Numbered from the stretch's first letter, positions 44,198-56,347 are shown. The stretch is DNA of 59,879 nt from JBGSWL01 sp041752455 (GCA_041752455.1 JBGSWL010000150.1:1-59879); one strand, 5' to 3'. Made by a program: numbers and translations. The notes: generated from the letters alone by a model not told the origin.

Positions 44198-44761
44198 ATG
44201 AAAGTCATCCTTCTCGAACGTATCGCCCGCCTCGGCGGCATCGGCGCCGAAGTCACCGTCAAGGACGGCTTTGCGCGCAACTTCCTTCTGCCGCAGGGCA
44301 AGGCGCTGCGCGCCAACAACGCCAACCGCGTGCGCTTTGAAGCCGAGCGCGCGACGATCGAAGAACGCAATGCCGAGCGCAAGGCCGTCGCCGAGACCGT
44401 TCGCGAGCGCCTCGAAGGCAAGGAATTCATCGTGGTGCGCTCTGCCGGTGAAACCGGTCAGCTCTACGGCTCGGTCTCGACCCGTGACATCGCCGACCTG
44501 ATGATTGCCGACGGCTTTGACCTGACCCGCAACAATGTCGACATGAAGACACCGATCAAGACCATCGGCATCCACACCGTCGACATCGTCCTGCATGCGG
44601 AAGTCGTCACGCAGATCACCATCAACATCGCCCGCTCGGCGGAAGAAGCCGGTCGCCAGTCTGCCGGTGAAGACCTGACCTCGGCCGAAGCGATCTATGG
44701 CGCGAACGAAGATGCCTTCGAATCGCTGGCAAGCTTCGAGGACGACGGCGACGACCGCTGA
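44198..44761 (+). CDS. rplI: 50S ribosomal protein L9
   Basis: Large-subunit protein that contacts 23S rRNA and influences frame maintenance. MKVILLERIARLGGIGAEVTVKDGFARNFLLPQGKAL is the diagnostic N-terminal domain. A long central helix and a C-terminal domain follow. At 187 residues it has an extra acidic C-terminal extension of about 40 residues (GEDLTSAEAIYGANEDAF) beyond the usual ~150, common in alphaproteobacteria. Shine-Dalgarno AAAGGA. A terminator follows. Confidence 0.97.
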   Translation: MKVILLERIARLGGIGAEVTVKDGFARNFLLPQGKALRANNANRVRFEAERATIEERNAERKAVAETVRERLEGKEFIVVRSAGETGQLYGSVSTRDIADLMIADGFDLTRNNVDMKTPIKTIGIHTVDIVLHAEVVTQITINIARSAEEAGRQSAGEDLTSAEAIYGANEDAFESLASFEDDGDDR

Positions 44762-44792
44762 TCGTTTGACGCTTTGGTCACGTCCAAACCCG

Positions 44793-44821
44793 AACCCGGC
44801 GGCGCAAGCGGCCGGGTTTTG
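44793..44821 (+). terminator. Rho-independent terminator after rplI
   Basis: Stem AACCCGGC (44793-44800) and GCCGGGTT (44811-44818), perfect 8 bp with a 10-base loop, ending in TTTT (44817-44820). It separates the ribosomal block from dnaB. Confidence 0.78.
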
Positions 44822-44995
44822 CTATTGTGGAAGCTGCGAATCGAATTGTCGCCCCGGTCAAGCGGCAAATCGGCTGTTCCGGCTATTTTGCACACCGGCC
44901 TGTGAAGCGCTGTGTTTAATGCCCAAAACCGCCGAGCACCAGGTTCGCGCGTGATCGATCTGCGCTAGCCCGTGTGACTGAACTGACGGGGAAAG

Positions 44996-46528
<1,533 letters not shown>

Positions 46529-46615
46529 CGGCGCCAAGCGCGATCGTGGCTGGCGCTTGCCTTGCCTTGCAATCCATGGCAGTATGGAACAGACCATGAA
46601 CACGGAGGATCGGCC

Positions 46616-46987
46616 ATGGACGTGAAAGCGCTTGCCACCGAATTTGTCGCCAACTGCAATTCCGGCCGGGAATTGCACGGTCTGGAGACGCTCTATGCAG
46701 ACCATGCGGTCTCGGTCGAGGCCTATCCGAACCCGCAGACCGGCACGGCTGTCACCGAAGGGCGCGACGGCATTCGCGGCAAGCACGCTTGGTGGGCGGC
46801 GACTTTCGAAACCCATTCGATGAAGGCCACCGGCCCCTACATGCATGGCGACGACCGGTTCGCGGTTGTGTTCCATGCCACGGCCACGGAAAAAGCCAGC
46901 GGCCAGCAAAGCGAAATGAACGAAGTCGCGATCTACACGGTCGATGACGGCAAGATCGTGCGGGAAGAATTCTTCTACACGATGTGA
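46616..46987 (+). CDS. SnoaL / NTF2-like small protein
   Basis: 123-residue single-domain NTF2-like fold (SnoaL group), function unknown. MDVKALATEFVANCNSGRELHGLETLYADHAVSVEAYP is the typical N-terminal helix and cone strand, followed by GRDGIRGKHAWWAATFETHSMKATGPY, and VDDGKIVREEFFYTM at the end. Proteins of this fold are enzymes or ligand-binding pockets; no catalytic set is clear. GGAGG lies 8 bases before the ATG at 46616. It sits between dnaB and alr, which are usually direct neighbours in this order. Confidence 0.8.
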   Translation: MDVKALATEFVANCNSGRELHGLETLYADHAVSVEAYPNPQTGTAVTEGRDGIRGKHAWWAATFETHSMKATGPYMHGDDRFAVVFHATATEKASGQQSEMNEVAIYTVDDGKIVREEFFYTM

Positions 46988-47015
46988 CGGCCGCAGGCAG
47001 AGCAAGGGCAGATGA

Positions 47016-48136
47016 TTGGACGACCATACCGACGATGATGCGGCCCCCGCCTGCCTGACGCTCGACCTTGAGGCCCTCGTAGCGAATTGGCGCGACCTTG
47101 ATGCGCGCTCGAGACCGGGGCGCGCAGCCGCCGTTGTGAAGGCGGATGCCTACGGCCTTGGCGTTGCCGATGTGGTGCCAGCGCTTGTTCGTGCTGGTTG
47201 CGACACGTTTTTTGTCGCGCTGGCCAGCGAGGGCGCAACGGTTCGCGCACTGGCGCCAGACGCACGGATCTTCGTGCTCGGCGGCACGACATCTGCCCCC
47301 CTGTCGGCATTGATGGCCAACCGGCTGATCCCGGTGATCGGAGAGATGGCCACGGTGATGCGCTGGTCAGCCGCAACCGATGCGCCATTTGCCCTGCAGG
47401 TCGACACCGGGATGAACCGGCTTGGCGTCACCGTCAGCCAAGCGCTGGCACTTGCTGCCGACAGGAACATGCCGCGCCCGTGCCACGTGCTGAGCCACTT
47501 TGCCTGCGCCGACCAACCGGACCATCCGATGAACCGGCAACAGCGTGAGTCCTTTCAATCGGTTGCGTCCGCTTTCGCAGGAATTGAATCAAGCCTCTCC
47601 AATTCTGCTGCAACGCTATCCGGCGGCGCCTTCGGCCATGCCCTCACCCGCCCCGGCATTGGGCTCTATGGCGGCGAGGCGCTGGAAGGCGTTCCAAACC
47701 CGATGCGCGTGGTCATGACGCTGGAAGCGCGCATCCTGCAAATCCGCCACGCCAAGGCAGGCGAGACAGTGTCCTATGGCGCGACGCACAGGCTGACGCA
47801 CGATACCAAGATCGCGGTCGTTGGCGTCGGCTACGCAGATGGCTATCCACGCTCGGCCTCGGGTTCTGGCGTCGCGCTGCGCAGCGCGGTTCCGGCAGGC
47901 GCGCAGGGTTTCGTCGACGGTCATCGCGTGACGCTGATCGGCCGTGTGACGATGGATCTCACCATGTTCGATGTGACCGATGTGCCGGATGGCGCCTTGG
48001 CCGATGGCTGGATCGAACTGATCGGGCCGCACGTTCCGCTGGATGTTCTGGCGCGGGCGGCAGGGACGATCGGGTATGAGGTGCTGACGCGGCTCGGCAC
48101 GCGGTTCCAGCGCATGGCAAAAGCGGAGAACGCCTG

Positions 48137-48137
<1 letters not shown>
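47016..48137 (+). CDS. alr: Alanine racemase
   Basis: PLP enzyme making D-alanine for peptidoglycan, 373 residues. The PLP lysine is K42 in AAVVKADAYGLG. The C-terminal domain carries the second catalytic residue, Tyr, in VGVGYADGYPRSASGSG near residue 273 and the GRVTMDLTMFDVTD motif. The start is TTG at 47016 with AAGGG upstream; the ATG codons nearby are out of frame. The stop overlaps the radA ATG by one base (TGATG). Confidence 0.94.
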
Positions 48138-49540
<1,403 letters not shown>

Positions 49541-49606
49541 GGCCTTGAACCGGCGCCCTGACCGCTGCACCGATGTCTTGACCCTTTGCAAGGAACACGC
49601 CGCGCC

Positions 49607-50125
49607 ATGCCCATCACGATCCTTGACGGCCTCCTGCTTGGCCTGACGCTGGTTTCAGCCCTCCTGGCCATGGTGCGCGGGTTCTCGCGCGAGGTGCTTT
49701 CGATCGCCTCCTGGGGCGCGGCAGCCGTTGCGGCCTTCCTGTTCTACAAGCAGTTGACGCCGTTCGTGCAGCAATATGTCGACAGCGAACTGATCGCGCA
49801 GCTGGTTGCGGCGGGCATCATCTTCATGGTGGCGCTGATCGTGGTCACGCTGATCACGATGCGCATTGCCGACATGATCGTCGACAGCCGCATCGGGCCG
49901 CTCGACCGGACCCTCGGCTTTGTCTTCGGTGCCGCGCGCGGCATTATTGTTGCCGCCGTCGCGGTCTGGTTCCTCGACTTCTTCATCGGCGACCGTGAAA
50001 TCGCCTGGATCGACGGCGCCAAATCCAAGCCGTTCCTTGACTCGGTTGCCAGCAGCCTCGTCAACATGCTGCCGGAGAACCTGGACGGCATCCTGTCGCC
50101 GGACGGCGAAGGCACCGACACCTGA
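49607..50125 (+). CDS. cvpA: CvpA family membrane protein
   Basis: Inner-membrane protein linked to colicin V production and envelope homeostasis, 172 residues with four TM segments. ITILDGLLLGLTLVSALLAMVRGFSREVLSIASWGAA is the family signature. GPLDRTLGFVFGAARGIIVAAVAVWF near residue 100 is the conserved second block. The ATG at 49607 matches homologues. It directly precedes purF, a pairing known from E. coli to alphaproteobacteria. Confidence 0.92.
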   Translation: MPITILDGLLLGLTLVSALLAMVRGFSREVLSIASWGAAAVAAFLFYKQLTPFVQQYVDSELIAQLVAAGIIFMVALIVVTLITMRIADMIVDSRIGPLDRTLGFVFGAARGIIVAAVAVWFLDFFIGDREIAWIDGAKSKPFLDSVASSLVNMLPENLDGILSPDGEGTDT

Positions 50126-50137
50126 GAGGCCACGGCC

Positions 50138-51619
50138 ATGACGACGCCCATGACCGACCTGAATGACACGCCGATAGGCGAGGAAGCGGACGATCATTTT
50201 CATGACGAGTGCGGCGTGTTCGGCATCTTCGGGCGCGAGGATGCCGCCTCGTTCACGACGCTCGGCCTGCATGCGCTGCAGCACCGCGGGCAGGAAGCGG
50301 CGGGCATCGTCTCGTTCGATGGCTCGCAATTTCATGTCGAGCACCATGTCGGGCTGATCGGCGACAGCTTCACCCGCCCGTCGGTCATCCAGCGCCTGCC
50401 GGGCGACCGGTCGATCGGCCATACGCGCTATGCAACGACCGGCGGTTCGAACCTTCGCAACATCCAGCCGCTGTTTGCCGAACTGGGTGGCGGCGGCCTT
50501 GCCATCGCCCACAATGGCAACATCACCAACGCCCTGACCGTGCAGCGCGAACTGCAGCGCAAGGGCGCCATCTTTTCCTCGACCTCCGATACCGAGACGA
50601 TCCTTCATCTGGTGGCGCTCAGCGACAAAGCCGACCTCATGTCGCGGTTCTTCGATGCACTGGGGCGGCTCGAAGGGGCTTATTCGGTGGTTGCCCTGTC
50701 ATCGAAGAAGATGATCGGCTGCCGCGATCCGCTCGGCATAAGGCCGCTCGTGCTGGGCGATCTCGACGGGTCGTGGATCCTGGCATCGGAAACCTGCGCG
50801 CTCGACATTCTGGGCGCGCGCTATGTGCGCGATGTCAAACCGGGCGAAGTCGTCGTCATCACAGAAACGGGGATCGAGAGCCACTTTCCGTGGGACGTGC
50901 CGGCGCAGCGGTTCTGCATTTTCGAGTATGTGTACTTTGCCCGGCCCGATTCACAGATCGAAGGGCGCAACGTCTACGAGGTGCGCAAGCGCATCGGCGC
51001 GGAACTGGCGCGCGAAGCGCCGGTTGCTGCCGATATCGTGGTGCCGGTTCCCGACAGCGGCGTGCCTGCGGCGGTCGGCTTTGCCCAGGGTGCGGTAATC
51101 CCGTTCGAACTCGGCATCATCCGCAACCATTATGTGGGCCGGACCTTCATCCAGCCGACCGATGCGATCCGCCACATGGGCGTCAAGCTGAAGCACAATG
51201 CCAACCCGGCGGTGCTCGAAGGCAAATCCGTGGTGCTGGTCGATGATTCCATCGTGCGTGGCACCACCAGCCAGAAGATCGTGCAGATGGTGCGCGATGC
51301 CGGTGCGCGTGAAGTGCACATGCGGATCGCCTCTCCGCCGACCATGTCGCCGTGCTTTTATGGCGTCGATACGCCGGAAAAGGCCAAGCTGCTCGCCTCG
51401 CGCATGACGGTCGAGGAAATGGCCGCCTTCATCCGCGTCGATTCGCTCGCTTTCCTGTCGATCGACGGGCTGTATCGTGCGGTTGGCCAGACCGGTCGCG
51501 ACAACGACCGGCCTTCGTTCTGCGATGCGTGCTTTACCGGGGCCTACCCGACACGCCTGCTCGACCAGGACGGGCCGGCCAATGTGCGCAGCCTGACCAT
51601 GCTCGCCAACTCGAACTGA
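50138..51619 (+). CDS. purF: Amidophosphoribosyltransferase
   Basis: First committed step of purine synthesis: PRPP and glutamine to phosphoribosylamine. 493 residues. A short propeptide ends before C25 of DECGVFGIFG, the Ntn glutaminase nucleophile. The PRPP loop is VVLVDDSIVRGTTSQK near residue 367. FCDACFTGAYP near the C-terminus resembles the cysteine region of the 4Fe-4S-containing Bacillus type. It lies 12 bases after cvpA and 12 before the SDR gene. Confidence 0.96.
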   Translation: MTTPMTDLNDTPIGEEADDHFHDECGVFGIFGREDAASFTTLGLHALQHRGQEAAGIVSFDGSQFHVEHHVGLIGDSFTRPSVIQRLPGDRSIGHTRYATTGGSNLRNIQPLFAELGGGGLAIAHNGNITNALTVQRELQRKGAIFSSTSDTETILHLVALSDKADLMSRFFDALGRLEGAYSVVALSSKKMIGCRDPLGIRPLVLGDLDGSWILASETCALDILGARYVRDVKPGEVVVITETGIESHFPWDVPAQRFCIFEYVYFARPDSQIEGRNVYEVRKRIGAELAREAPVAADIVVPVPDSGVPAAVGFAQGAVIPFELGIIRNHYVGRTFIQPTDAIRHMGVKLKHNANPAVLEGKSVVLVDDSIVRGTTSQKIVQMVRDAGAREVHMRIASPPTMSPCFYGVDTPEKAKLLASRMTVEEMAAFIRVDSLAFLSIDGLYRAVGQTGRDNDRPSFCDACFTGAYPTRLLDQDGPANVRSLTMLANSN

Positions 51620-51631
51620 TCGGATCGACCT

Positions 51632-52402
51632 TTGACCCTCGACCATCCCGCCGCACCGGACCTGACTGGCCGTATCGCGCTGGTGACCGGTGCCTCGCGC
51701 GGCATCGGCCGTGCGCTCGCCTTGCAACTGGCAAAAGCCGGCTCCCATGTCATCGCGGTTGCGCGCACGACCGGCGGGCTGGAAGAACTGGATGATGAAA
51801 TCCGCGCCTCTGGCGGCGAGGCTACGCTGGTGCCGCTCGATCTGGCTGACCTGACCGGGATCGACCGCCTCGGCGGTGTCATTGCCGAGCGCTGGGGGCA
51901 TCTGGACATTCTCGTCGCCAACGCGGCTATCCTCGGGCCGATCACGCCGGTCGGCCATATCCGCGCCAAGGAATTCGATGAGGTGATGGCGCTCAACGTC
52001 ACGGCGACCTGGCGGCTGATCCGTTCGACCGACCCGCTGCTGCGCCAATCGACGGCGGGCCGCGCGATCGTGCTCACCTCGTCGGTTGCGCAGCGCCCGC
52101 GCGCCTTCTGGGGTGCCTATGCGGCATCCAAGGCGGCGGTGGAGGCAATCACTTTTGCCTGGGCCGCCGAGGCGGCAACGACATCGATGCGGATCAACCT
52201 TGCCGATCCCGGCGCAACGCGCACCCGCATGCGGGCGCAGGCGATGCCCGGTGAGAACCCGCAAACCCTGCCGACACCCGATGATGTTGCCGCTGCCCTC
52301 CTGCCGATGGCCGCGCCGGACCTTGCTCACACCGGCCTGATCTATGACGTGCGCAAGCGCGCCTGGATGGCCCCGCAAGCGCCGGTGCCCGCCGACGTCT
52401 GA
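51632..52402 (+). CDS. Short-chain dehydrogenase/reductase, unknown substrate
   Basis: 256-residue classical SDR. The cofactor loop is VTGASRGIGRALALQLAKAG with an Arg/Ser pattern for NADP(H), LVANAAILG is the NNAG-equivalent, and catalysis uses S in VLTSSVAQRP and YAASKAAVEA near residue 165. The C-terminus is not distinctive. The start is probably the TTG at 51632, 12 bases after purF; no ATG precedes the cofactor motif. It likely rides on the purF transcript, a frequent rhizobial arrangement. Confidence 0.85.
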   Translation: MTLDHPAAPDLTGRIALVTGASRGIGRALALQLAKAGSHVIAVARTTGGLEELDDEIRASGGEATLVPLDLADLTGIDRLGGVIAERWGHLDILVANAAILGPITPVGHIRAKEFDEVMALNVTATWRLIRSTDPLLRQSTAGRAIVLTSSVAQRPRAFWGAYAASKAAVEAITFAWAAEAATTSMRINLADPGATRTRMRAQAMPGENPQTLPTPDDVAAALLPMAAPDLAHTGLIYDVRKRAWMAPQAPVPADV

Positions 52403-52426
52403 CTGTCCACAGATGATGACAGCGGA

Positions 52427-52454
52427 TTGACGCCGCCCACCGGTGGTCTAGGCT
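52427..52454 (+). promoter_or_regulatory. Candidate promoter with embedded palindrome upstream of the Aas-like gene
   Basis: TTGACG (52427-52432), 16-base spacer, TAGGCT (52449-52454). The perfect 10-bp palindrome CCACCGGTGG (52437-52446) lies inside the spacer, where a bound repressor would block RNA polymerase. It is 40 bases upstream of the GTG start. Confidence 0.4.
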
Positions 52455-52493
52455 CGCCTTCCTTGTTGGTCAGGATCTGTGGGAGGAGCCTGC

Positions 52494-54728
52494 GTGACCG
52501 GAGCACTGGCGCTCACATTTGCGATTCTGGCCCTCGGCATCGCCGCCGTTGTGGCTCTTGAAATGCGGCTGTCGGGAACAAGCCTCATGCAGAGCTTGTT
52601 TCTGGTGCCGTTCCGGGTGCTGTTCCGGCTCGACACGCACCAGCTGCGCAGCGTTGCCAGAACGCAGGGACCGGTGATTTTTGCGATTTCGGGCCAGTCG
52701 CGGCTCGATGGTGCGCTGATGCAAGCGCTCTTGCCCTTTGACACGCTGCATGTGCTCGACCCCGGTTCGGCCGGCCATTGGCCGGTAGCGCAAGCGCGCC
52801 AACTGGCCCGCTCGGTCGTGTTCGACAAGGAAAGACTGATTTCGAACCGGCGGCTGATCCGGCATCTGAAGGGAAAAGGGCGCCTTGCCGTCTATTTCCC
52901 TTGCGATGTCGAACCCGATGCGCAAGGCCTGCGGCTCTACCGCGCCGTGACCGTGCTGGCGCGCCTCACCGGCGCGCGGATCATTCCGGTGCATGTGAAG
53001 AATGCCCGCTTCCTGCCGTCCTCGTTCACGCCGGAGGATCGCGCGCCGCGCCAGCGCTTTCCTTCGCTGAGCGTCCATGCCCTGCCCGCCCAGCCGATCG
53101 ACGGGCTTGTCGAGCGCAAGGGCCGCGATTTCACCACCCCTGCCAATGCCCTGTTCGACCGCATGGCCGAAACCCGGTTCGAAACGACCGATTTCACCCT
53201 CGGCCTGTTTCTGGCGATGGTCGATGCGGCGCGCACCTATGGTCCCTCGCGCATCATTCTGGAAGACACTGTCACCGGCACCCTGACCTACAAGCGCCTG
53301 CTGATCGGCGCCCGCGTGCTCGGCCGGCGCTTTGCAGCGCTCTCCAGACCCGGCGAGGCAATGGGCGTGCTGCTGCCGAATGCCAATGGCGCCATCGTGA
53401 CCTTCTTTGCGCTGCAATCGGCGGGGCGGGTTGCCGCGATGCTGAACTATACGGCGGGCCCGGCCAATGTCGTCTCCGCGGTCAACACGGCGAAAATCCG
53501 CCACGTCCTGTCATCAAAGGCCTTCATCGAGAAGGCCGAACTGCAGCCGGTCGTCGATGCGCTGGTCGCCAACAAGACGAACATTGTCTGGCTGGAAGAT
53601 GTGCGTGAGAGCGTGACAACACTCGAAAAGCTGTCGGCGGCGCTGTTGTGGTCGCGGCCGCTCGTTTCGGTCGATGCGGAAAAGCCGGCCGTGATCCTGT
53701 TTACCTCCGGGTCCGAAGGCACGCCCAAGGGCGTTGTCCTCTCGCACCGCAACCTGCACGCCAATGCGGCGCAGGCCGAAGCGCGGGTGACGATTTCGGT
53801 CAAGGACTGCCTGTTCAACGTGCTGCCGGTGTTCCACTCGTTCGGGCTGACCGGCGGCACGATCCTGCCGCTGCTCTACGGGGTCAGACTGTTCCTCTAC
53901 CCCTCGCCACTGCACTACAAGCTGATCCCGGCGGTGGCCGCCAAGGTCAAGCCGACGATCATGTTCGGAACCGACACCTTCCTGATGGGCTATGCGCGAA
54001 CCGCCAAGGATACCGATTTTGCGAGCCTGCGCTTTGTCGTGGCCGGGGCCGAGGCGGTGAAGCCCGAAACGCAGCGGGTCTACCGGGAGCGGTTCGATTG
54101 CGCGATCCTCGAAGGCTTCGGCATGACCGAGGCGGCGCCGGTCGTTACCGTCAACACCGCCACGCATGGAAGGGCGGGCACGGTCGGCCGCGTCCTGCCC
54201 GGTATGGATGTGCGGCTGGAGCCGGTGGAAGGCATCGAAGAAGGCGGGCGCCTCTGGGTGCGCGGTCCCAATGTGATGCTCGGCTACATGATGGCCGACC
54301 GTCCGGGCGAATTGCAGCCGCTTGCCGACGGCTGGCATGACAGCGGCGATATTGTTGCGCTTGACCGCGACGGGTTCATGGAAATCCGCGGGCGCGCCAA
54401 GCGCTTTGCCAAGATTGCCGGTGAGATGGTTTCACTTGGCGCCGTGGAAATGCTGATCCAGTCGCTTTGGCCGGAATATCGCCATGCTGTCGTCTCGATC
54501 CCGGACCGGCGCCGCGGCGAGCGGATCGTGCTCGCGACCACCGTGGCGATGCCGGACAAGAGTGCGATCGTCGAGCACACCAAGCGTCAGGGCGTGACCG
54601 AACTGATGATCCCGTCCGACATCCTGCATGTGGATGACATTCCGGTTCTCGGCTCGGGCAAGACCGACTATGTGACGACAAAGAAGCAGATCGAGGATCT
54701 GCTCGCCCGGCTCAACCGGGCGGCGTGA
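52494..54728 (+). CDS. Aas-like acyl-ACP/acyl-CoA synthetase with a degenerate acyltransferase half
   Basis: 744 residues, close in layout to E. coli Aas (lysophospholipid acyltransferase plus acyl-ACP synthetase). An N-terminal TM segment is followed by an acyltransferase-like region (about 45-200), then an intact AMP-forming ligase: LFTSGSEGTPKGVVLSHRNL (P-loop), LEGFGMTEAAPVV, WHDSGDIV, GRAKRFAKIAGEMVSL and the catalytic Lys in LGSGKTDYVT. Aligned by eye to Aas, the acyltransferase HxxxxD histidine is Gly (SGQSRLDG) and FPEGR is FPCDV, so that half should be inactive. The start is GTG at 52494 with GGGAGGAG 5 bases upstream. It overlaps convergent pssA by 17 bases. Confidence 0.88.
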   Translation: MTGALALTFAILALGIAAVVALEMRLSGTSLMQSLFLVPFRVLFRLDTHQLRSVARTQGPVIFAISGQSRLDGALMQALLPFDTLHVLDPGSAGHWPVAQARQLARSVVFDKERLISNRRLIRHLKGKGRLAVYFPCDVEPDAQGLRLYRAVTVLARLTGARIIPVHVKNARFLPSSFTPEDRAPRQRFPSLSVHALPAQPIDGLVERKGRDFTTPANALFDRMAETRFETTDFTLGLFLAMVDAARTYGPSRIILEDTVTGTLTYKRLLIGARVLGRRFAALSRPGEAMGVLLPNANGAIVTFFALQSAGRVAAMLNYTAGPANVVSAVNTAKIRHVLSSKAFIEKAELQPVVDALVANKTNIVWLEDVRESVTTLEKLSAALLWSRPLVSVDAEKPAVILFTSGSEGTPKGVVLSHRNLHANAAQAEARVTISVKDCLFNVLPVFHSFGLTGGTILPLLYGVRLFLYPSPLHYKLIPAVAAKVKPTIMFGTDTFLMGYARTAKDTDFASLRFVVAGAEAVKPETQRVYRERFDCAILEGFGMTEAAPVVTVNTATHGRAGTVGRVLPGMDVRLEPVEGIEEGGRLWVRGPNVMLGYMMADRPGELQPLADGWHDSGDIVALDRDGFMEIRGRAKRFAKIAGEMVSLGAVEMLIQSLWPEYRHAVVSIPDRRRGERIVLATTVAMPDKSAIVEHTKRQGVTELMIPSDILHVDDIPVLGSGKTDYVTTKKQIEDLLARLNRAA

Positions 54729-55572
54729 CGGTCGAAGCCTCAGCGTCGTGCCGCGCCGCCCGCCTGCGCCACATCCGCACGGAGACCGGCAGGAACGCCA
54801 TGTAGGCAAGCGCCGAGGCGGTCAGCGTCGTCCAGGTGAAGTTGAAGATCAGCGCCACATAAAGGACGACACCAAGGATCAGCGGCATCACCGAGGTGCG
54901 CGGAATGCGCGCGCCAAGGGTCTTGCCTGACCAGACCGGAAGGTTCGACACCATCAGGAAGGCGATGAGGATCGTGTAGATCGAGACGACCGAGGCGGTG
55001 TACCAGCCCGGATGGAAGCCGAGGAACCCGAGATAGACCGGGAGCAGCACGAGAAACGCGCCAGCCGGTGCCGGGACGCCGACAAAGAACGCCTGCTGCC
55101 AGGCCGGGCGGTCGACATCGCCGGCCATGATGTTGAAGCGCGCAAGACGCAGCGCTGCCGCGATGACGTAGACCAGAACCGCGATCCAGCCGAGTTGCTT
55201 GGCTTCGTCGAGCACGAAAATGTAGAGAACGAACGCCGGCACGACCCCGAAGTTCACGACATCGGCGAGCGAATCCATTTCAGCGCCAAAGCGCGACGTG
55301 CCTCTCACAAGCCGGGCGATGCGACCATCGACTCCATCGAGCAGCGCCGCCAGAAGGACAAAGCCGATCGCGGCGTCGAACCGCGCATCAAGTGCCATGC
55401 GAATTCCGGAGAGCCCGGCGCAGATCGCCAGAACCGTGATGATGTTGGGCAGGACAAACCGCAGGGGAATGTCACGCAGGCGCTGCGAGCGGCTTGCCTC
55501 GTTCTCGTGTGGCTCTGCCGGCCCACGCGGACCATCGGGCTCGAACGGCGGAAAGGCGTCATCCATCGACAT
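54712..55572 (-). CDS. pssA: CDP-diacylglycerol-serine O-phosphatidyltransferase
   Basis: Makes phosphatidylserine, the precursor of phosphatidylethanolamine. 286 residues, membrane type II with about eight TM segments. The CDP-alcohol phosphotransferase motif is DGVDGRIARLVRGTSRFGAEMDSLADVV near residue 80. An acidic N-terminal tail of about 35 residues precedes TM1 (PNIITVLAICAGLSGIRMAL). It follows psd by 3 bases, so both steps of PE synthesis are coupled. Confidence 0.95.
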   Translation of the reverse strand: MSMDDAFPPFEPDGPRGPAEPHENEASRSQRLRDIPLRFVLPNIITVLAICAGLSGIRMALDARFDAAIGFVLLAALLDGVDGRIARLVRGTSRFGAEMDSLADVVNFGVVPAFVLYIFVLDEAKQLGWIAVLVYVIAAALRLARFNIMAGDVDRPAWQQAFFVGVPAPAGAFLVLLPVYLGFLGFHPGWYTASVVSIYTILIAFLMVSNLPVWSGKTLGARIPRTSVMPLILGVVLYVALIFNFTWTTLTASALAYMAFLPVSVRMWRRRAARHDAEASTVTPPG

Positions 55573-55575
55573 CGG

Positions 55576-56274
55576 TCACGAAACCCGTGTGACAGGCGCC
55601 GGGCGCGACCGCCCCCAGGCGGCGATCACGGTTTCACCGGCAACGGCCTGCTGGCCGATGAACACCTGCGGCACGACATCGGTGGGCAGATAGACATCAA
55701 GGCGTGAGCCGAAGCGGATCAGGCCGATGCGCTCACCGGCCGCCAGATCTTCACCCTCCTTGGCGAACGGCACGATGCGCCGCGCCACCAGCCCGGCAAT
55801 CTGCACCGCTGCGATCGTGCCATGCGGCCCGTCGATGACGAAACCGTTGCGCTCGTTTTCGAGGCTGGCCTTGTCGAGGTCGGCATTGAGGAATTTGCCG
55901 GGCCGGTAGACCATCCGGTCGATGCGCCCGCGCACGGGCGCGCGGTTGATATGCACCGAAAAGACATTCATGAAAACCGAGATGCGCAGCATGTCCGCAT
56001 CACCAAGGCCGAGTTCGCGCGGCGGCGTGACCGGACCGATCGCCGACACGATGCCGTCGGCGGGCGAGACAACGATGTCATCGTCCAGCGGCGTCACCCG
56101 TTCCGGATCGCGGAAAAAATACGCGCACCAGGCGGTCAGTGCCAGCCCGAGATAGAACAGCGGGTCCCAGAACCAGCCCAGAACGACAGCCCCGACAAAA
56201 AAGGCGGCGACGAACGGCCAGCCTTCCCGGTGAACCGGCACGAAGGCCTTGGTGATGGTGTCGACGAGGGTCAT
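55576..56274 (-). CDS. psd: Phosphatidylserine decarboxylase proenzyme
   Basis: Pyruvoyl enzyme converting phosphatidylserine to phosphatidylethanolamine, 232 residues, the short PSD-A type. An N-terminal hydrophobic segment anchors it (FVAAFFVGAVVLGWFWD). VVSPADGIVSAIGPV and SVFMNVFSVHINRAPVRG are family motifs. The self-cleavage and pyruvoyl site is the Gly-Ser of LIRFGSRLDVYLP near residue 194. The ATG at 56274 is chosen; the long upstream extension overlaps the exporter gene in the wrong composition. It lies 73 bases after the Atm1-type gene. Confidence 0.95.
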   Translation of the reverse strand: MTLVDTITKAFVPVHREGWPFVAAFFVGAVVLGWFWDPLFYLGLALTAWCAYFFRDPERVTPLDDDIVVSPADGIVSAIGPVTPPRELGLGDADMLRISVFMNVFSVHINRAPVRGRIDRMVYRPGKFLNADLDKASLENERNGFVIDGPHGTIAAVQIAGLVARRIVPFAKEGEDLAAGERIGLIRFGSRLDVYLPTDVVPQVFIGQQAVAGETVIAAWGRSRPAPVTRVS

Positions 56275-56347
56275 CGGGTTTCCGCTGTGCAAACATGTAT
56301 AGGCCGACGTAGTGCCGATCCGGTTGTTGCGCAACCGGCGCAGCCGA

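Noticed and set aside
52404..52412. DnaA-box-like CTGTCCACA
   Set aside because: Two mismatches to TTATCCACA and no cluster of boxes nearby.
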